A DNA stretch of 55,195 nt from Fidelibacterota bacterium (GTDB lineage Bacteria > Fidelibacterota > Marinisomatia > SCGC-AAA003-L08 > D37C17). The position numbers were made by a program, and so were the translations under genes. Of the stretch, positions 34,700 to 44,641 are shown in pieces. The DNA lies in contig PBFG01000006.1 in the NCBI GenBank assembly GCA_002718585.1, forward strand, positions 1-55,195, given 5' to 3'. Each line of letters starts with the position of its first letter. Positions within the stretch are counted from its first letter, which is position 1. The notes under the pieces were generated by a model. It saw nothing but the letters and a program-made list of their open reading frames with translations, was not told the origin of the DNA and did not search any database.

Positions 34700-35794
34700 T
34701 CAAAAATTAGACAAACTAAAGTTGAATGCCTCGGAAACTCCTGAATGAGTAACTTTTCCATTGTGTATATTAACACCGCCTTTGAAGAAATTATCTTTAA
34801 GTGAATCTAAGCCCTTATTGGCAATTTCTTTAATATAGGGTAATGTAACATTTGTAAGTGCTAAAGTAGATGTATATGGAACAGCGCCAGGCATATTTGA
34901 GACACAGTAGTGTATAATATTATCGACTGTATATGTTGGGTTTTCATGAGTAGTAGGTTTACAAGTCTCAACACACCCTCCTTGATCAACAGCAACATCA
35001 ACAATTACAGAACCAGGTTTCATAATACTTAGCATTTCCTTTTTCAATAGTTTAGGTGCCTTTGCACCTGGTATTAAAACAGATCCTATTAATAAATCTG
35101 TATAAGTCAAAATATTTAAAAGATTATGTTCGTTTGAATATATAGTAGTTATATTTTTTGGCATAATTTCATCTAAATATCTTAATCTTTTAATATCTAT
35201 ATCTAAAATATTTACTTTAGCACCTAGACCAGCGGCAAGTTTTGCTGCATTAGTACCTACAATACCACCACCTAAAACGGTAACAACTGCAGGTTCAACT
35301 CCTGGAACACCACTGAGGAGTTTTCCCTTTCCACCCATACTAGCTTCTAAACACTTTGCACCATTTTGAATTGACATCCTACCTGCAACCTCACTCATAG
35401 GTACTAAAATTGGTAATGTTTTGTCTCTAGATTCAATCGTTTCGTAGGCAATGGCTGTACTTCCTGAATTAATTATACCTTCTGTTAAAGAACGATCGGC
35501 AGCAAAATGAAAAAAAGTAAAAACAAGTTGATTTTCTTTGATTAATTTAATTTCCAACTCTTGAGGTTCTTTAACTTTGACTATTAAATCAGAAAATTTA
35601 TAAACATCTTCTATGGATTCTTTAATTTCACATCCTGATTCTATATAAATTGAATTATCAAAACCACTGCCTTTTCCTGCATTATTCTCAACAATAACGT
35701 TATGGCCCATTTTAGTGAGCTCTTTAGCTCCGTATGGAGTTAAACTTACCCTTTTTTCATTATTTTTAATTTCTTTGGGTATACCAACAATCAT
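34700..35794 (-). CDS. ald: Alanine dehydrogenase
   Basis: 364 residues, family length. It starts [10 protein letters not shown], has M-S-E-V-A-G-R-M-S-I-Q near 133-143, the Rossmann motif G-G-G-I-V-G-T-N-A-A near 174-183 and V-D-Q-G-G-C near 269-274. It reversibly converts L-alanine, NAD+ and water to pyruvate, NADH and ammonia. The ATG overlaps the pnp stop by one base, so it rides on the translation-operon transcript. Confidence 0.95.
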   Translation of the reverse strand: MIVGIPKEIKNNEKRVSLTPYGAKELTKMGHNVIVENNAGKGSGFDNSIYIESGCEIKESIEDVYKFSDLIVKVKEPQELEIKLIKENQLVFTFFHFAADRSLTEGIINSGSTAIAYETIESRDKTLPILVPMSEVAGRMSIQNGAKCLEASMGGKGKLLSGVPGVEPAVVTVLGGGIVGTNAAKLAAGLGAKVNILDIDIKRLRYLDEIMPKNITTIYSNEHNLLNILTYTDLLIGSVLIPGAKAPKLLKKEMLSIMKPGSVIVDVAVDQGGCVETCKPTTHENPTYTVDNIIHYCVSNMPGAVPYTSTLALTNVTLPYIKEIANKGLDSLKDNFFKGGVNIHNGKVTHSGVSEAFNFSLSNF

Positions 35795-37863
35795 TATAAC
35801 AATGCTTTCATACTTAGGCTTATTTTACCATTTTCCATTTTAAGAACTTTTACTTTAACTTCATCGCCTTCTTTTAAGTGATCTGAAACTTTTTCAACCC
35901 TCTCCTTTTTAATTTCGGATATATGAACAAGTCCGTCTTGATTAGGTGTTAACTTTACAAATGCACCAAAATCCATTATTTTAACGACGGTTCCCTCATA
36001 CACCTCATTTACTTCTAGTTTTAAACTGTATTTCCCTATATGTTCAACAACTTCATCCATTAAAACTTGATCTTGTCCTAAAACAGTACATGATCCATCG
36101 TCTTCTATATTTATTTCACATTCATATTTTTCAGCAAGGGCTTTAATATTTTTTCCACCGGGTCCGATGAATTCACCAATGTTATCTACAGGAATTGAGG
36201 TTTGAGATATTTTTGGTGCATGTTTAGAAAGATTCTTTCTATATTCAGGTAAGGCTTTAAGCATTTCGTTAAGAATGTGAAGTCTTGCTTCTTTGGCTTG
36301 TTCCAATGCAGATTTCATAATTTCAAGTGACAAACCATCTATTTTTATATCCATTTGTATAGCCGTAATGCCTCTTTCTGATCCCGCAACTTTAAAATCC
36401 ATATCTCCAATATGATCTTCTGTTCCAAGTATATCAGTTAAGACTGCATATTCATTACCTTCTTTTATGAGTCCCATTGCAACTCCTGCTACAGGCTCTT
36501 TAATTGGAACTCCTGCATCCATTAACGCTAATATACCACCGCAAACAGTAGCCATTGAAGAAGAACCATTAGATTCAAGTATTTCTGATACCAATCTTGT
36601 AGTATACGGAAAATCTTCAAACTCAGGTAATGACTTTTTAATAGCTCTTTCAGCAAGATTTCCATGGCCAACTTCTCTCCTCGATAAGCTGAATTTTCCC
36701 CTAGCTTCACCTACTGAGAAAGAAGGAAAATTATAATGTAACATATTATTTTTGTAGGTTAATCCATCTATATTATCAAGCATTTGCTCGTCTCTTTTTC
36801 CACCAAGTGTAGTGACTGCAAGGGCTTGAGTTTCTCCTCTAGTAAATAGAGCAGAACCGTGAGCTCTTGCTAAAATTGATGTTTCAATATTAATTTCCCT
36901 TACAGTTTTTGTATCTCTTCCATCGGCCCTAATATTTAATTTTAGAGCATTCATTCTAAGGTTAGCCGAAACCTTATCATCGATGTAAGTTCTAATAAAA
37001 CTTTCATCTTCAGGATAGTCCTCAATCAATTTTGATACAATTGAATCTTTGTATTTATCAATATCTCCATATCTTTGATCTTTTACCTTTGGCTTGTTTA
37101 ATTCTTCGATTTCAGAATCAGTTATTACATGTTCAATAGAAGCTACAAGTTCTTCATTAACCTGAACTTCAACAAGTTCTCTTTTATCCTTTTTAAATGA
37201 TGATGCAATATTGATTTGAAATTCTATTAGCTCTTTTATTGTGGAGTGTGCATATTCAAGAATATTTAAAAAATCTTCTTCATTAATAAAATCACATTCT
37301 CCTTCAACCATCATAATAGAATCTGATGTACCTGAAACAACGATATTGATATCAGATTCTTCCATATCAGATTTTAAAGGATTGATTTTCAACTCACCAT
37401 TAACCCTACCTACTCTAACTGTGGCAACTGGTCCATTCCAAGGTATATCTGATATTAACAATGAAAATGATGCACCAAGCGCAGATAAAACATCAGCTTC
37501 ATTTTCTGAATCATATGATAAGACATATATATCAACTCTAGTTTCATTATTAAAACCTTTTGGGAAAAGTGGTCGTAAAGGTCTATCAGTTAATCTAGAT
37601 GCTAAAATTTCATTTTCAGTTGGTCTTGCTTCTCTTTTAAAAAATCCACCAGGAATCCTTCCAGATGCATAAAATTTTTCTCTGTATTCTACAGATAGTG
37701 GAAAGAATCCTCTATATTCTTCTATACCTTTTGAAGCTGTTACGGCAACAAGTAAAGATGTTTCACCATATGTAACTACACAAGAACCACTAGCTTGTCT
37801 TGCCATTTTTCCACTCTCGATTGTTAGGTCTCTTCCACCTAATCTAATTGTTTCTTTAATCAA
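35794..37863 (-). CDS. pnp: Polyribonucleotide nucleotidyltransferase (PNPase)
   Basis: 689 residues: two RNase PH domains ([11 protein letters not shown] near 70-80; [14 protein letters not shown] near 335-348), a KH domain ([12 protein letters not shown] near 559-570) and an S1 domain ([13 protein letters not shown] near 625-637). It degrades RNA phosphorolytically from the 3' end. TTG start at 37863, 4 bp after the rpsO stop. rpsO-pnp adjacency is widely conserved. Confidence 0.97.
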   Translation of the reverse strand: MIKETIRLGGRDLTIESGKMARQASGSCVVTYGETSLLVAVTASKGIEEYRGFFPLSVEYREKFYASGRIPGGFFKREARPTENEILASRLTDRPLRPLFPKGFNNETRVDIYVLSYDSENEADVLSALGASFSLLISDIPWNGPVATVRVGRVNGELKINPLKSDMEESDINIVVSGTSDSIMMVEGECDFINEEDFLNILEYAHSTIKELIEFQINIASSFKKDKRELVEVQVNEELVASIEHVITDSEIEELNKPKVKDQRYGDIDKYKDSIVSKLIEDYPEDESFIRTYIDDKVSANLRMNALKLNIRADGRDTKTVREINIETSILARAHGSALFTRGETQALAVTTLGGKRDEQMLDNIDGLTYKNNMLHYNFPSFSVGEARGKFSLSRREVGHGNLAERAIKKSLPEFEDFPYTTRLVSEILESNGSSSMATVCGGILALMDAGVPIKEPVAGVAMGLIKEGNEYAVLTDILGTEDHIGDMDFKVAGSERGITAIQMDIKIDGLSLEIMKSALEQAKEARLHILNEMLKALPEYRKNLSKHAPKISQTSIPVDNIGEFIGPGGKNIKALAEKYECEINIEDDGSCTVLGQDQVLMDEVVEHIGKYSLKLEVNEVYEGTVVKIMDFGAFVKLTPNQDGLVHISEIKKERVEKVSDHLKEGDEVKVKVLKMENGKISLSMKALL

Positions 37864-37867
37864 TTTA

Positions 37868-38101
37868 TTATTTCCTTATATTTAATTTTTCTATTAATCC
37901 TTTATATCCTTCTAAATCGGTTCTTTTTAAATATTTTAGTAATTTTCTTCTCTTAGATACTAAAATAAGAAGACCTCTTCTAGAACTATGGTCTTTTCTA
38001 TTTGCTTTAAGATGAGTGTTAATTGTATCTATTCTATCAGTTAACAATGAAATCTGGTTATCTGTTGAACCTGTATTTTTACCTACATCATTTTTTGCCA
38101 T
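37868..38101 (-). CDS. rpsO: Ribosomal protein S15, N-terminally short
   Basis: 77 residues against about 88 in most bacteria. The conserved core is all there: D-T/N-G-S-T-D-N-Q near 10-16, [15 protein letters not shown] near 32-46, and [10 protein letters not shown] near 51-60. The first helix, usually about 12 residues, is missing. The start is not misplaced: GGGAG lies 6 nt before the ATG and an in-frame TAA lies six codons upstream. S15 binds 16S rRNA helices 20-22 and is a primary binder of the 30S platform. It overlaps ribF by 14 bp. Confidence 0.93.
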   Translation of the reverse strand: MAKNDVGKNTGSTDNQISLLTDRIDTINTHLKANRKDHSSRRGLLILVSKRRKLLKYLKRTDLEGYKGLIEKLNIRK

Positions 38102-39035
38102 TATTATCTCCCAATTTTATAGCTTTTAATTGTTTAATATCATTTTTTATTTGAAACTTTAAATCATCTACTTTATTAAACTTGATTTCATTTCTTATAA
38201 AATCATAAAAATCTAATTCAACTTCTTTTCCATAAAGATCTAGATTCTCTTCGTTTAATACATGTGTTTCTATTGTAAGATCAGCTTTTTTATAATAAGT
38301 CGGTTTATGACCAATATTACATATTGACATATATCTTTTAGAGCCTACAATTAAATTTACGTAATATACTCCTACTTTTGGAATAATTTGTTGTTTATCA
38401 TGTAAATTTAAATTTGCAGTGGGATAACCTAGTTTTCGTCCTTGGCCTCTTCCTTCTGTAATTATTCCAAATAATTTGAAAGGTCTACCTAAGAAAGAAT
38501 TAACTTTCTTAATATCACCAATTGATATTAAGTCTTTTATTGAACTAGACTTTATAATCTCCTTATTTAAAATAAAAGGATTATTGACTAAGACTTTGAT
38601 ATTTGTATTTTTTAGATATTCTTTCAAGTAAAAATAGTCACCTTTTCCCTTATATCCAAATTTACTGTCATATCCAATCATGATGATTTTAGGATTATAT
38701 TTTTTTAAGATTAAATTTATGAAATCGTTTGCATTTAACTTGGAAAAATTCTTATCGAAGTTTATTGTAGAGACATAATCAATATCACATTTTGAAATCA
38801 AATCTAGCTTGTAATTATGATTTGTAATTGTATTAAACTTATTTATATTAGCTAAAATTTTTTGAGTATGAGGATTAAACGTAATTATTATTTTTTTTAA
38901 ATTACCAGATAGATTGATTAGTTCGCTTACTAATGATTGGTGGCCAATATGGAAACCATCAAAATTTCCAAGTGTTAAAGCAGATGAATTAATCTTAAAA
39001 TCATCTGAAAAGCTAATTTTTTTTAAAGTACTCAT
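38088..39035 (-). CDS. ribF: Bifunctional riboflavin kinase / FAD synthetase
   Basis: 315 residues. FAD synthetase half: G-N-F-D-G-F-H-I-G-H-Q (nucleotide-binding HxGH), I-I-M-I-G-Y-D-S-K-F-G, and S-S-S-I-K/R. The riboflavin kinase half has G-R-G-Q-G-R-K-L-G-Y-P-T-A-N near 194-207. It makes FMN and FAD from riboflavin. Overlaps truB by 23 bp and rpsO by 14 bp, in the usual truB-ribF-rpsO order. Confidence 0.95.
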   Translation of the reverse strand: MSTLKKISFSDDFKINSSALTLGNFDGFHIGHQSLVSELINLSGNLKKIIITFNPHTQKILANINKFNTITNHNYKLDLISKCDIDYVSTINFDKNFSKLNANDFINLILKKYNPKIIMIGYDSKFGYKGKGDYFYLKEYLKNTNIKVLVNNPFILNKEIIKSSSIKDLISIGDIKKVNSFLGRPFKLFGIITEGRGQGRKLGYPTANLNLHDKQQIIPKVGVYYVNLIVGSKRYMSICNIGHKPTYYKKADLTIETHVLNEENLDLYGKEVELDFYDFIRNEIKFNKVDDLKFQIKNDIKQLKAIKLGDNNGKK

Positions 39036-39672
39036 TTTTTATCATAATTGAATTATTTTTATTAAAAGGACCTACAGCTTTTCTAGTTAGAGAGGTTAAG
39101 TATCCAAGTGTATTTAGATTTATTGCTATATCTTTTGCCAGTGACCTAATATATGTTCCCCTGCCACATTTTACATATATTTGTATTTTTTTAGAATTGT
39201 AGTCTAAAAGTCTAATATCGTAAATCTCTATATTTCTAGTTTTTTTCCTTATAAAAATATCATTTCTTGCATACTTATATAAAGGAACACCATTTAATTT
39301 TAAAGCAGAAAAATATGGAGCAGTTTGTTTTATTTTTCCTTTAAATTTTTGGAGAACATTATTAATTAGATTTTCATCAATATTTGGTACTTCTGAAGCT
39401 TTAATCACTTCGCCTGTTAGATCTAATGAATCAGTCTCAAGGCCAAGTGAAATCGTTGCAATATATTCTTTCTTGAGTGCCATTATACTTTCAATTTTCT
39501 TGGTTTTTGTTCCGGTACAAATTACTATAACGCCTTCGGCAAAAGGATCTAAAGCTCCACAGTGACCTATTTTTATTTTTTCTTTGTGTGATTTTTTAAG
39601 TGCACTGACAACTTCAAAAGAGGTAGGTCCAGCAGACTTCCATACAGAGAAAACTTCATTATCGTTAATCAT
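39013..39672 (-). CDS. truB: tRNA pseudouridine-55 synthase
   Basis: 219 residues; a compact form without the C-terminal PUA-type domain of the E. coli protein. The catalytic loop is G-A-L-D-P-F-A-E-G with the nucleophile Asp near 42; also K-x-G-P-T-S near 12-17 and C-G-R-G-T-Y-I-R-S-L-A-K-D. It converts U55 of tRNAs. Overlaps rbfA by 8 bp (ATGATTAA). Confidence 0.95.
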   Translation of the reverse strand: MINDNEVFSVWKSAGPTSFEVVSALKKSHKEKIKIGHCGALDPFAEGVIVICTGTKTKKIESIMALKKEYIATISLGLETDSLDLTGEVIKASEVPNIDENLINNVLQKFKGKIKQTAPYFSALKLNGVPLYKYARNDIFIRKKTRNIEIYDIRLLDYNSKKIQIYVKCGRGTYIRSLAKDIAINLNTLGYLTSLTRKAVGPFNKNNSIMIKNEYFKKN

Positions 39673-40024
39673 CTTTTAAAATTCTATTTATTTTATCATA
39701 GTATTGATAATCATCAGATAAAAAAAACTTTATTTTTGGCATATATTTCATATTTAAAGATGCACTTATTTTAAATTTAAGTGAATTTGTTTTAGATTTT
39801 ATTATCTTTAAATAATCTTTTGATTCAAAAGAATCTTCCTTGTTATAAAAACTTATAAAAATATCAGCATTACGTAAATCTTGGGATACTTTTACATCCG
39901 AAATACTCATCATTACATAATTTGGAAAAAGAGTTTCTTTTAATAGAATTTGACTTACTGTTTTTTTTATTTGATCAGCAATTCTCTGATTGCGTTTATA
40001 TGGTTTTCTAGAATTAGTTTTTAT
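39665..40024 (-). CDS. rbfA: Ribosome-binding factor A, ATA start
   Basis: 119 residues from an ATA at 40024. The first ATG (39913) would lose 37 residues that are clearly RbfA: R-I-A-D-Q-I-K-K-T-V-S-Q-I-L-L-K-E forms the first helix and F-P-N-Y-V-M-M-S-I-S-D-V-K-V-S-Q-D-L-R the KH-like strand region. No ATG, GTG or TTG lies in frame between there and the upstream TAA. The ATA has AAGGA 7 nt upstream and overlaps the infB stop, exactly where a start is expected. RbfA assists 30S maturation and cold adaptation. The position infB-rbfA-truB is canonical. Confidence 0.85.
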   Translation of the reverse strand: MKTNSRKPYKRNQRIADQIKKTVSQILLKETLFPNYVMMSISDVKVSQDLRNADIFISFYNKEDSFESKDYLKIIKSKTNSLKFKISASLNMKYMPKIKFFLSDDYQYYDKINRILKDD

Positions 40025-42393
40025 TTCAGAGTCCTTTTAACTTCTTTTTTTGCATATACTTCGATTATATCATTTTCTTTAAAATCATAGAATCCAGATA
40101 CACCAATTCCGCATTCAAATCCATTTTTAACCTCATTTACGTCTTCTTTAAATCTTTTAAGAGAAGTTAAGTTGCCTTCATAGATAATTTCTCCTTCTCT
40201 TAGTACTCTTAAAAGAGAATTTTTAATTACCTTACCTTCTTCTACATAAGAACCTGATATTATACCTACTTTAGGAATTTTAAATGATTCTTTTACTATG
40301 GCTCTGCCAACAGAGTCTTCTACAATGTCAGGATCTAATAAACCTTCTAAAGCAAGCTTAATTTCATCAATTGCCTCATATATGACAGAATAATAACGTA
40401 TTTCGATGCCATATGACTTTGCAAGCTTACGGGCATTAACTGATGAACTAACATTAAAGGCTACGATTATAGCATTTGAAGCTGAAGCTAAACTAATATC
40501 GTTTTGATTAATCATTCCTGCAGATTTTAAAACAATTTTAATTAAAACCTCATCATTTGACAAATCCATCAAAGAATCACTTAAAGCCTCAATTGAACCA
40601 TCTACGTCACCCTTGATAATAATATTTAATTCTTTTGAAGCTCCAGTTTTAATATTTTTTCCAACCTGATCTAACGTTATTTTACTATGTCTTTGGAAAG
40701 TTGCTTCTCGCTCTAACTGAGATCGTTGCAGAGCTATTTTTCGTGCCTCTCTCTCATCTTTGTAAATTTGAAATAAATCACCCGCATTAGGAACTGTTTT
40801 AAAACCTAATACTTGTACAGGATCTGAAGGACAAGCTACGTTGACAATATCACTTCTTTCATTTAAAAGTTCTCTGATTTTTGAATACTGAGCACCACAC
40901 AAGAAAATATCGCCTTTTTTTACCTTACCGTGTTGCACAAGAATAGTTGCAATTGGTCCAAGCCCTTTGTCTAGTTTTGATTCAACAATAACAGCTCTTG
41001 CATCACACTCGAAATTAGCTTTTAGATCGAGAACTTCAGCTTCAATTAATATTTTTTCAAGCAAATCATCTATTCCAGTACCTTTTTTTGCTGAAATATC
41101 TGCACTTTGATATTTTCCACCCCATTCCTCTATTAAAATATTTTTTTCAGATAATTGTTTTTTAACATTATCTGGATTAGAAGCAGGTAAATCAATTTTA
41201 TTTATTGCTATAATCATTGGAACATTTGCTGCTTGAGCATGATCGATAGCTTCTAAAGTTTGGGGTTTAAGTCCATCGTCAGCTGCAACAATAAGAACAA
41301 CTATATCAGTTACCTGAGCGCCTCTAGCTCTCATTGCCGTGAATGCAGCATGTCCAGGAGTATCTATAAATGTAATTTTTTTTCCGTTTTTAACTTTTAC
41401 CTCGTATGCACCAATATGCTGAGTAATACCGCCAGCCTCGCCTGCAATTATATTTGTATCTCTAATGTAATCGAGGAGCGATGTTTTTCCATGATCCACG
41501 TGTCCCATAATAGTAACTACAGGTGGTCTGTTTTTAAGATTCGTTGTATCTATTAAATCATCTTCTTTAGATTCATCTTTATAGATATCTAATCTTTCAA
41601 CCTCAAATGAAAATTCATCGGCTACCATCTCAATGGTGTCCATATCCAATCTTTGATTTATAGTCACCATAAGCCCTAGTCCCATACATTTCATTATTAC
41701 TTCCTGGCTAGAGACTTTCATGGTTTGTGCAAGTTCATCTACAGTTGTAAACTCTGGTACTTTTATTAAATTAGATGTAGTTTCATTTGAAAGGTCAATT
41801 AAGTCTTTTTTCTTTTTAATCTTTTTCTTAGTTTTTTTATTTATAGGTAAAGCGCTACTAGATTTTATTTCAGCTTTTTTAAACTTAGATTTTTTATTAC
41901 TGTTAATTTTATCAGCTATTGATGACATATCAATCTTTTTAAGTTTTCTCTTAGGTGGTTTAGCTTGAATAATAACAGGTTTGTTTTCTGTAACTATTTC
42001 CTCTTTTATGTCAGATTCAGTATTTTTAGGGGCAGTACTAGTTTCTTTTTGAATATCAGGAGATTTTTCGTCGGATTTTCCTAAGTCAGATTCGCTACTT
42101 ACATCTTTTAAAGATTTCTGTTCTGTTGAAATAAATTCGACAACTTGATCTTTTTTTAACTCAATGGTATCTTCCTTATTTAAGATTATTTCTTTTCTTG
42201 CTATTTCTTTTCTCTGCCTTTCAATTGAAGCCTTTTCTTTTGAAAACTCCATAAGGATAGAATCATAAATATTATTATCAACAGGAGCCATGTGGTTTGC
42301 AACTGAGATATCTTTGGATTTCAGAAATTTAATAATCTCAACATGAGAAATATTTAGCTCTTTTGCTATTTGATATATTCTTTTCTGTGCCAT
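40021..42393 (-). CDS. infB: Translation initiation factor IF-2
   Basis: 790 residues. The N-terminal IF2-N domain (about 1-55), a long charged, low-complexity linker (about 60-205), a second N-terminal segment, then the GTPase with G-H-V-D-H-G-K-T near 297-304, D-T-P-G-H-A-A-F near 344-351 and N-K-I-D near 398-401, and domains II-IV. It places initiator fMet-tRNA on the 30S subunit. It starts 3 bp after nusA. IF-2 contributes to start-codon choice, so it is of interest given the ATA starts nearby. Confidence 0.97.
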   Translation of the reverse strand: MAQKRIYQIAKELNISHVEIIKFLKSKDISVANHMAPVDNNIYDSILMEFSKEKASIERQRKEIARKEIILNKEDTIELKKDQVVEFISTEQKSLKDVSSESDLGKSDEKSPDIQKETSTAPKNTESDIKEEIVTENKPVIIQAKPPKRKLKKIDMSSIADKINSNKKSKFKKAEIKSSSALPINKKTKKKIKKKKDLIDLSNETTSNLIKVPEFTTVDELAQTMKVSSQEVIMKCMGLGLMVTINQRLDMDTIEMVADEFSFEVERLDIYKDESKEDDLIDTTNLKNRPPVVTIMGHVDHGKTSLLDYIRDTNIIAGEAGGITQHIGAYEVKVKNGKKITFIDTPGHAAFTAMRARGAQVTDIVVLIVAADDGLKPQTLEAIDHAQAANVPMIIAINKIDLPASNPDNVKKQLSEKNILIEEWGGKYQSADISAKKGTGIDDLLEKILIEAEVLDLKANFECDARAVIVESKLDKGLGPIATILVQHGKVKKGDIFLCGAQYSKIRELLNERSDIVNVACPSDPVQVLGFKTVPNAGDLFQIYKDEREARKIALQRSQLEREATFQRHSKITLDQVGKNIKTGASKELNIIIKGDVDGSIEALSDSLMDLSNDEVLIKIVLKSAGMINQNDISLASASNAIIVAFNVSSSVNARKLAKSYGIEIRYYSVIYEAIDEIKLALEGLLDPDIVEDSVGRAIVKESFKIPKVGIISGSYVEEGKVIKNSLLRVLREGEIIYEGNLTSLKRFKEDVNEVKNGFECGIGVSGFYDFKENDIIEVYAKKEVKRTLK

Positions 42394-42396
42394 AAA

Positions 42397-43644
42397 TTAT
42401 TCCTGAGATGTAGAAATAGCTTCTTTTACCACTAATAATGTTTTTTCATATGTTTTAACACCAAAACCCTTTATTTTTAAAAGATTTTCTTGTTCTGTTT
42501 TAACGAAATCCCTAGAAGTTAAAATATTATTATCAGCCAAAACATTTAGGATTTTTTCTGATAAACCTGAAATCGATTTTAAATCAATTTCTTGATTTGA
42601 TTCATAATCACTTCTTTTTTTGACATCAATGGTATAACCCGTCACATCTGAAGCCAATCTAATATTTTGCCCATTAGAACCAATGGCTATAGCTAAATCT
42701 TCATCTTCAAAAATTGCAACTGCATAAGGTTTTTCTTCATCTATTAAAAGATTGATTGGATTAGCTGGTGCAAGAGATCTTGATATTAATATTTCTGGTT
42801 TCTCACTCCAATTTATTATATCGATTTTTTCTCCATTTAATTCTCTAACAATTGATTGAATTCTATTACCTTTCATGCCAACACAAGCCCCGACAGCATC
42901 AATTCTTCTATCTGATGAGAAAACGACAACTTTACTTCTTTCTCCAGGCTCCCGAGAAATGGCTTTAATTTCTATAATACCATCATCGATTTCAGGAACT
43001 TCTAGTTCAAATAATCTTTTCAAGAAAACATTACTTGTTCTTGACAAAATAATTTCTAGACCTTTAGTGCTATAATCAACGCTCTCAATAAGACCTCTAA
43101 TTTGCTGACCACGCTTATATCTATCATTTGGAATTTGACCGGACTTAGGGAGAATTAGCTCATTTTTATTTTCATCAGAAATAAAAATTCTATTTCTTTG
43201 AATTTGATGAACATAGCCGGAGTATATATCTTCAACTTTATTTACAAACTCATCATAAACTGATTTTTTTTCAACATCTTTTATTCTATTTAACAAGTGG
43301 TGCTTAGCTGTATTAATTAATCTTCTTCCAAAAGTGCTTGGATCTAAAATATCTATACATATCTCTCCAACGGTTAAAGTATTATCAATTAAAAGAGCAT
43401 CTTTCAATAAAATTTCATTGTTTTCATCTGAAATTTTTTCCACTACAATTTTTTCTTGGAAAATTTCAATTTCACCTCTATCCATATTTACGATTACGCT
43501 AAACTTATCTTCATTTTCCTCGCCAAATTTTTTTGATATCAGTGTTAGAAATAAATCTTCTATAATTGCAGTCAAACTTATTTTGTCTATTCCTTTCTCA
43601 TTCGCTACATATGTAAATGCATCTATTATATCTTTGCTATTCAA
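42397..43644 (-). CDS. nusA: Transcription termination/antitermination factor NusA
   Basis: 415 residues: N-terminal RNA-polymerase-binding domain, S1 domain (about 130-200), two KH domains (G-M-K-G-N-R-I-Q-S-I and G-S-N-G-Q-N-I-R-L-A-S) and one C-terminal helix-hairpin-helix unit (I-K-G-F-G-V-K-T). TTG start at 43644 with AAAGGAG 7 nt upstream. It modulates pausing and termination. First gene of the translation operon; rimP, which normally precedes nusA, is missing. A strong stem-loop sits in its leader. Confidence 0.96.
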   Translation of the reverse strand: MNSKDIIDAFTYVANEKGIDKISLTAIIEDLFLTLISKKFGEENEDKFSVIVNMDRGEIEIFQEKIVVEKISDENNEILLKDALLIDNTLTVGEICIDILDPSTFGRRLINTAKHHLLNRIKDVEKKSVYDEFVNKVEDIYSGYVHQIQRNRIFISDENKNELILPKSGQIPNDRYKRGQQIRGLIESVDYSTKGLEIILSRTSNVFLKRLFELEVPEIDDGIIEIKAISREPGERSKVVVFSSDRRIDAVGACVGMKGNRIQSIVRELNGEKIDIINWSEKPEILISRSLAPANPINLLIDEEKPYAVAIFEDEDLAIAIGSNGQNIRLASDVTGYTIDVKKRSDYESNQEIDLKSISGLSEKILNVLADNNILTSRDFVKTEQENLLKIKGFGVKTYEKTLLVVKEAISTSQE

Positions 43645-43680
43645 TTTTAAGCTCCTTTAAAAATTTTTAACATAAATAAG

Positions 43681-43702
43681 AAGTGGGGATAAATCCCCAC
43701 TT
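43681..43702. terminator. Perfect stem-loop in the nusA leader
   Basis: AAGTGGGGA and TCCCCACTT pair perfectly (9 bp, five G-C in a row region) around the loop TAAA, 37 bp upstream of the nusA start and 62 bp after the stop of the YfgM-like gene. A U-rich but interrupted tract follows on the minus strand (CTTATTTATG), so it could end the upstream transcript or act as a leader element for nusA. The symmetry means either strand could use it. Confidence 0.5.
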
Positions 43703-43764
43703 TAAATCGCACTAAATTAACATTTTTTTTGAGTATAAAAAATAATTTATTTAATCATTTTTTA

Positions 43765-44442
43765 TTAATTCGAAAGGTATTCCAATTTGGCCTCAATAAA
43801 TTTTAGATTATTTTTTTCAGAATTTGATAAATTAATATCATCATCTATTTGATTTTTAAGAAATTCTAATACATTTTTTGATTCATTGATTTTAGAATTA
43901 TTTATGTAAATATCTATAAGATCAGAAGACCACTGTATTTTTAAATCATAACTAGGAACTAGTTCAATGGACTCTAAAAAAAGCCTAGAACTTTTAGATA
44001 AATTATCTGCATATAAAAATTCTGCTTTCAATCTCAAAATAAAAGCATTTAACATATCATCTTCGGATTTAAAATTATTATCAGATAAAAGATTTTTAAC
44101 ATATTCGTAATTTTCATTCTCAAATGCATTGCTCAATAGATATATAAATGACTGATTATAATCTGTCTGAGAAACGGTTTGATCTAATGATTCTTTAAAT
44201 TCTTTAACTAAAATAGAGTCACTTGTATTATTTGCAATTGATTTATTTAACAATAGTCCCATTTTAAGATTAGAATCTGCTAATTTTTTATTATTTTGAC
44301 TAGATAAATAGGTGGATAAAAATATTATCGCAACAATAAGGATAAATGCTAGCCAAACATTTTTACTGTTATCAATTAAATAATTCAAAAAATTGATTAT
44401 TTTTTCTCTAATAATATCTCTTTTAATTTCTTGTTTCTTCAT
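43765..44442 (-). CDS. YfgM-like membrane-anchored helical-repeat protein
   Basis: 225 residues: a cytosolic basic N-terminus, a membrane helix at about 31-49, then about 175 residues of helical, TPR-like repeats (pairs of amphipathic helices rich in Leu, Ser and Asn). This resembles YfgM, a helper of the SecYEG translocon, in layout, but sequence similarity by eye is weak. GAGGAAAT precedes the ATG. tRNA-Arg lies 15 bp upstream, with which it may share a promoter. Confidence 0.55.
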   Translation of the reverse strand: MKKQEIKRDIIREKIINFLNYLIDNSKNVWLAFILIVAIIFLSTYLSSQNNKKLADSNLKMGLLLNKSIANNTSDSILVKEFKESLDQTVSQTDYNQSFIYLLSNAFENENYEYVKNLLSDNNFKSEDDMLNAFILRLKAEFLYADNLSKSSRLFLESIELVPSYDLKIQWSSDLIDIYINNSKINESKNVLEFLKNQIDDDINLSNSEKNNLKFIEAKLEYLSN

Positions 44443-44457
44443 ATTTATTTCCTCAAG

Positions 44458-44531
44458 TACCCTCGCCCAGAATCGAACTGGGAGCCTTTCGCTTAGGAGG
44501 CGAACGCTCTATCCAATTGAGCTACGAGGGC
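44458..44531 (-). tRNA. tRNA-Arg (CCT)
   Basis: A 74-nt cloverleaf: acceptor GCCCTCG pairs with CGAGGGT (one G-U end pair), discriminator A, D-arm AGCTCAATTGGATAGAGC-type, anticodon stem TTCGC/GCGAA with loop CTCCTAA (anticodon CCT), T-arm with G-T-T-C-G-A-T-T-C. CCA is not encoded. It reads AGG codons. Confidence 0.95.
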
Positions 44532-44641
44532 TTATCTATGTAACCTTTATAAAACCATAAACTAAAACATCATAAATTATATACTAATTTTATTTAAAAA
44601 AAATAAATATTAAAAAAAGTATTTATATCAATAAAAATTTA

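Noticed and set aside
37241-37672. Long plus-strand ORF (143 residues) inside pnp
   Set aside because: Antisense to the conserved PNPase frame; its length is explained by the codon bias of pnp.
41260-41968. Plus-strand ORFs inside infB
   Set aside because: Antisense to the conserved IF-2 GTPase and linker.
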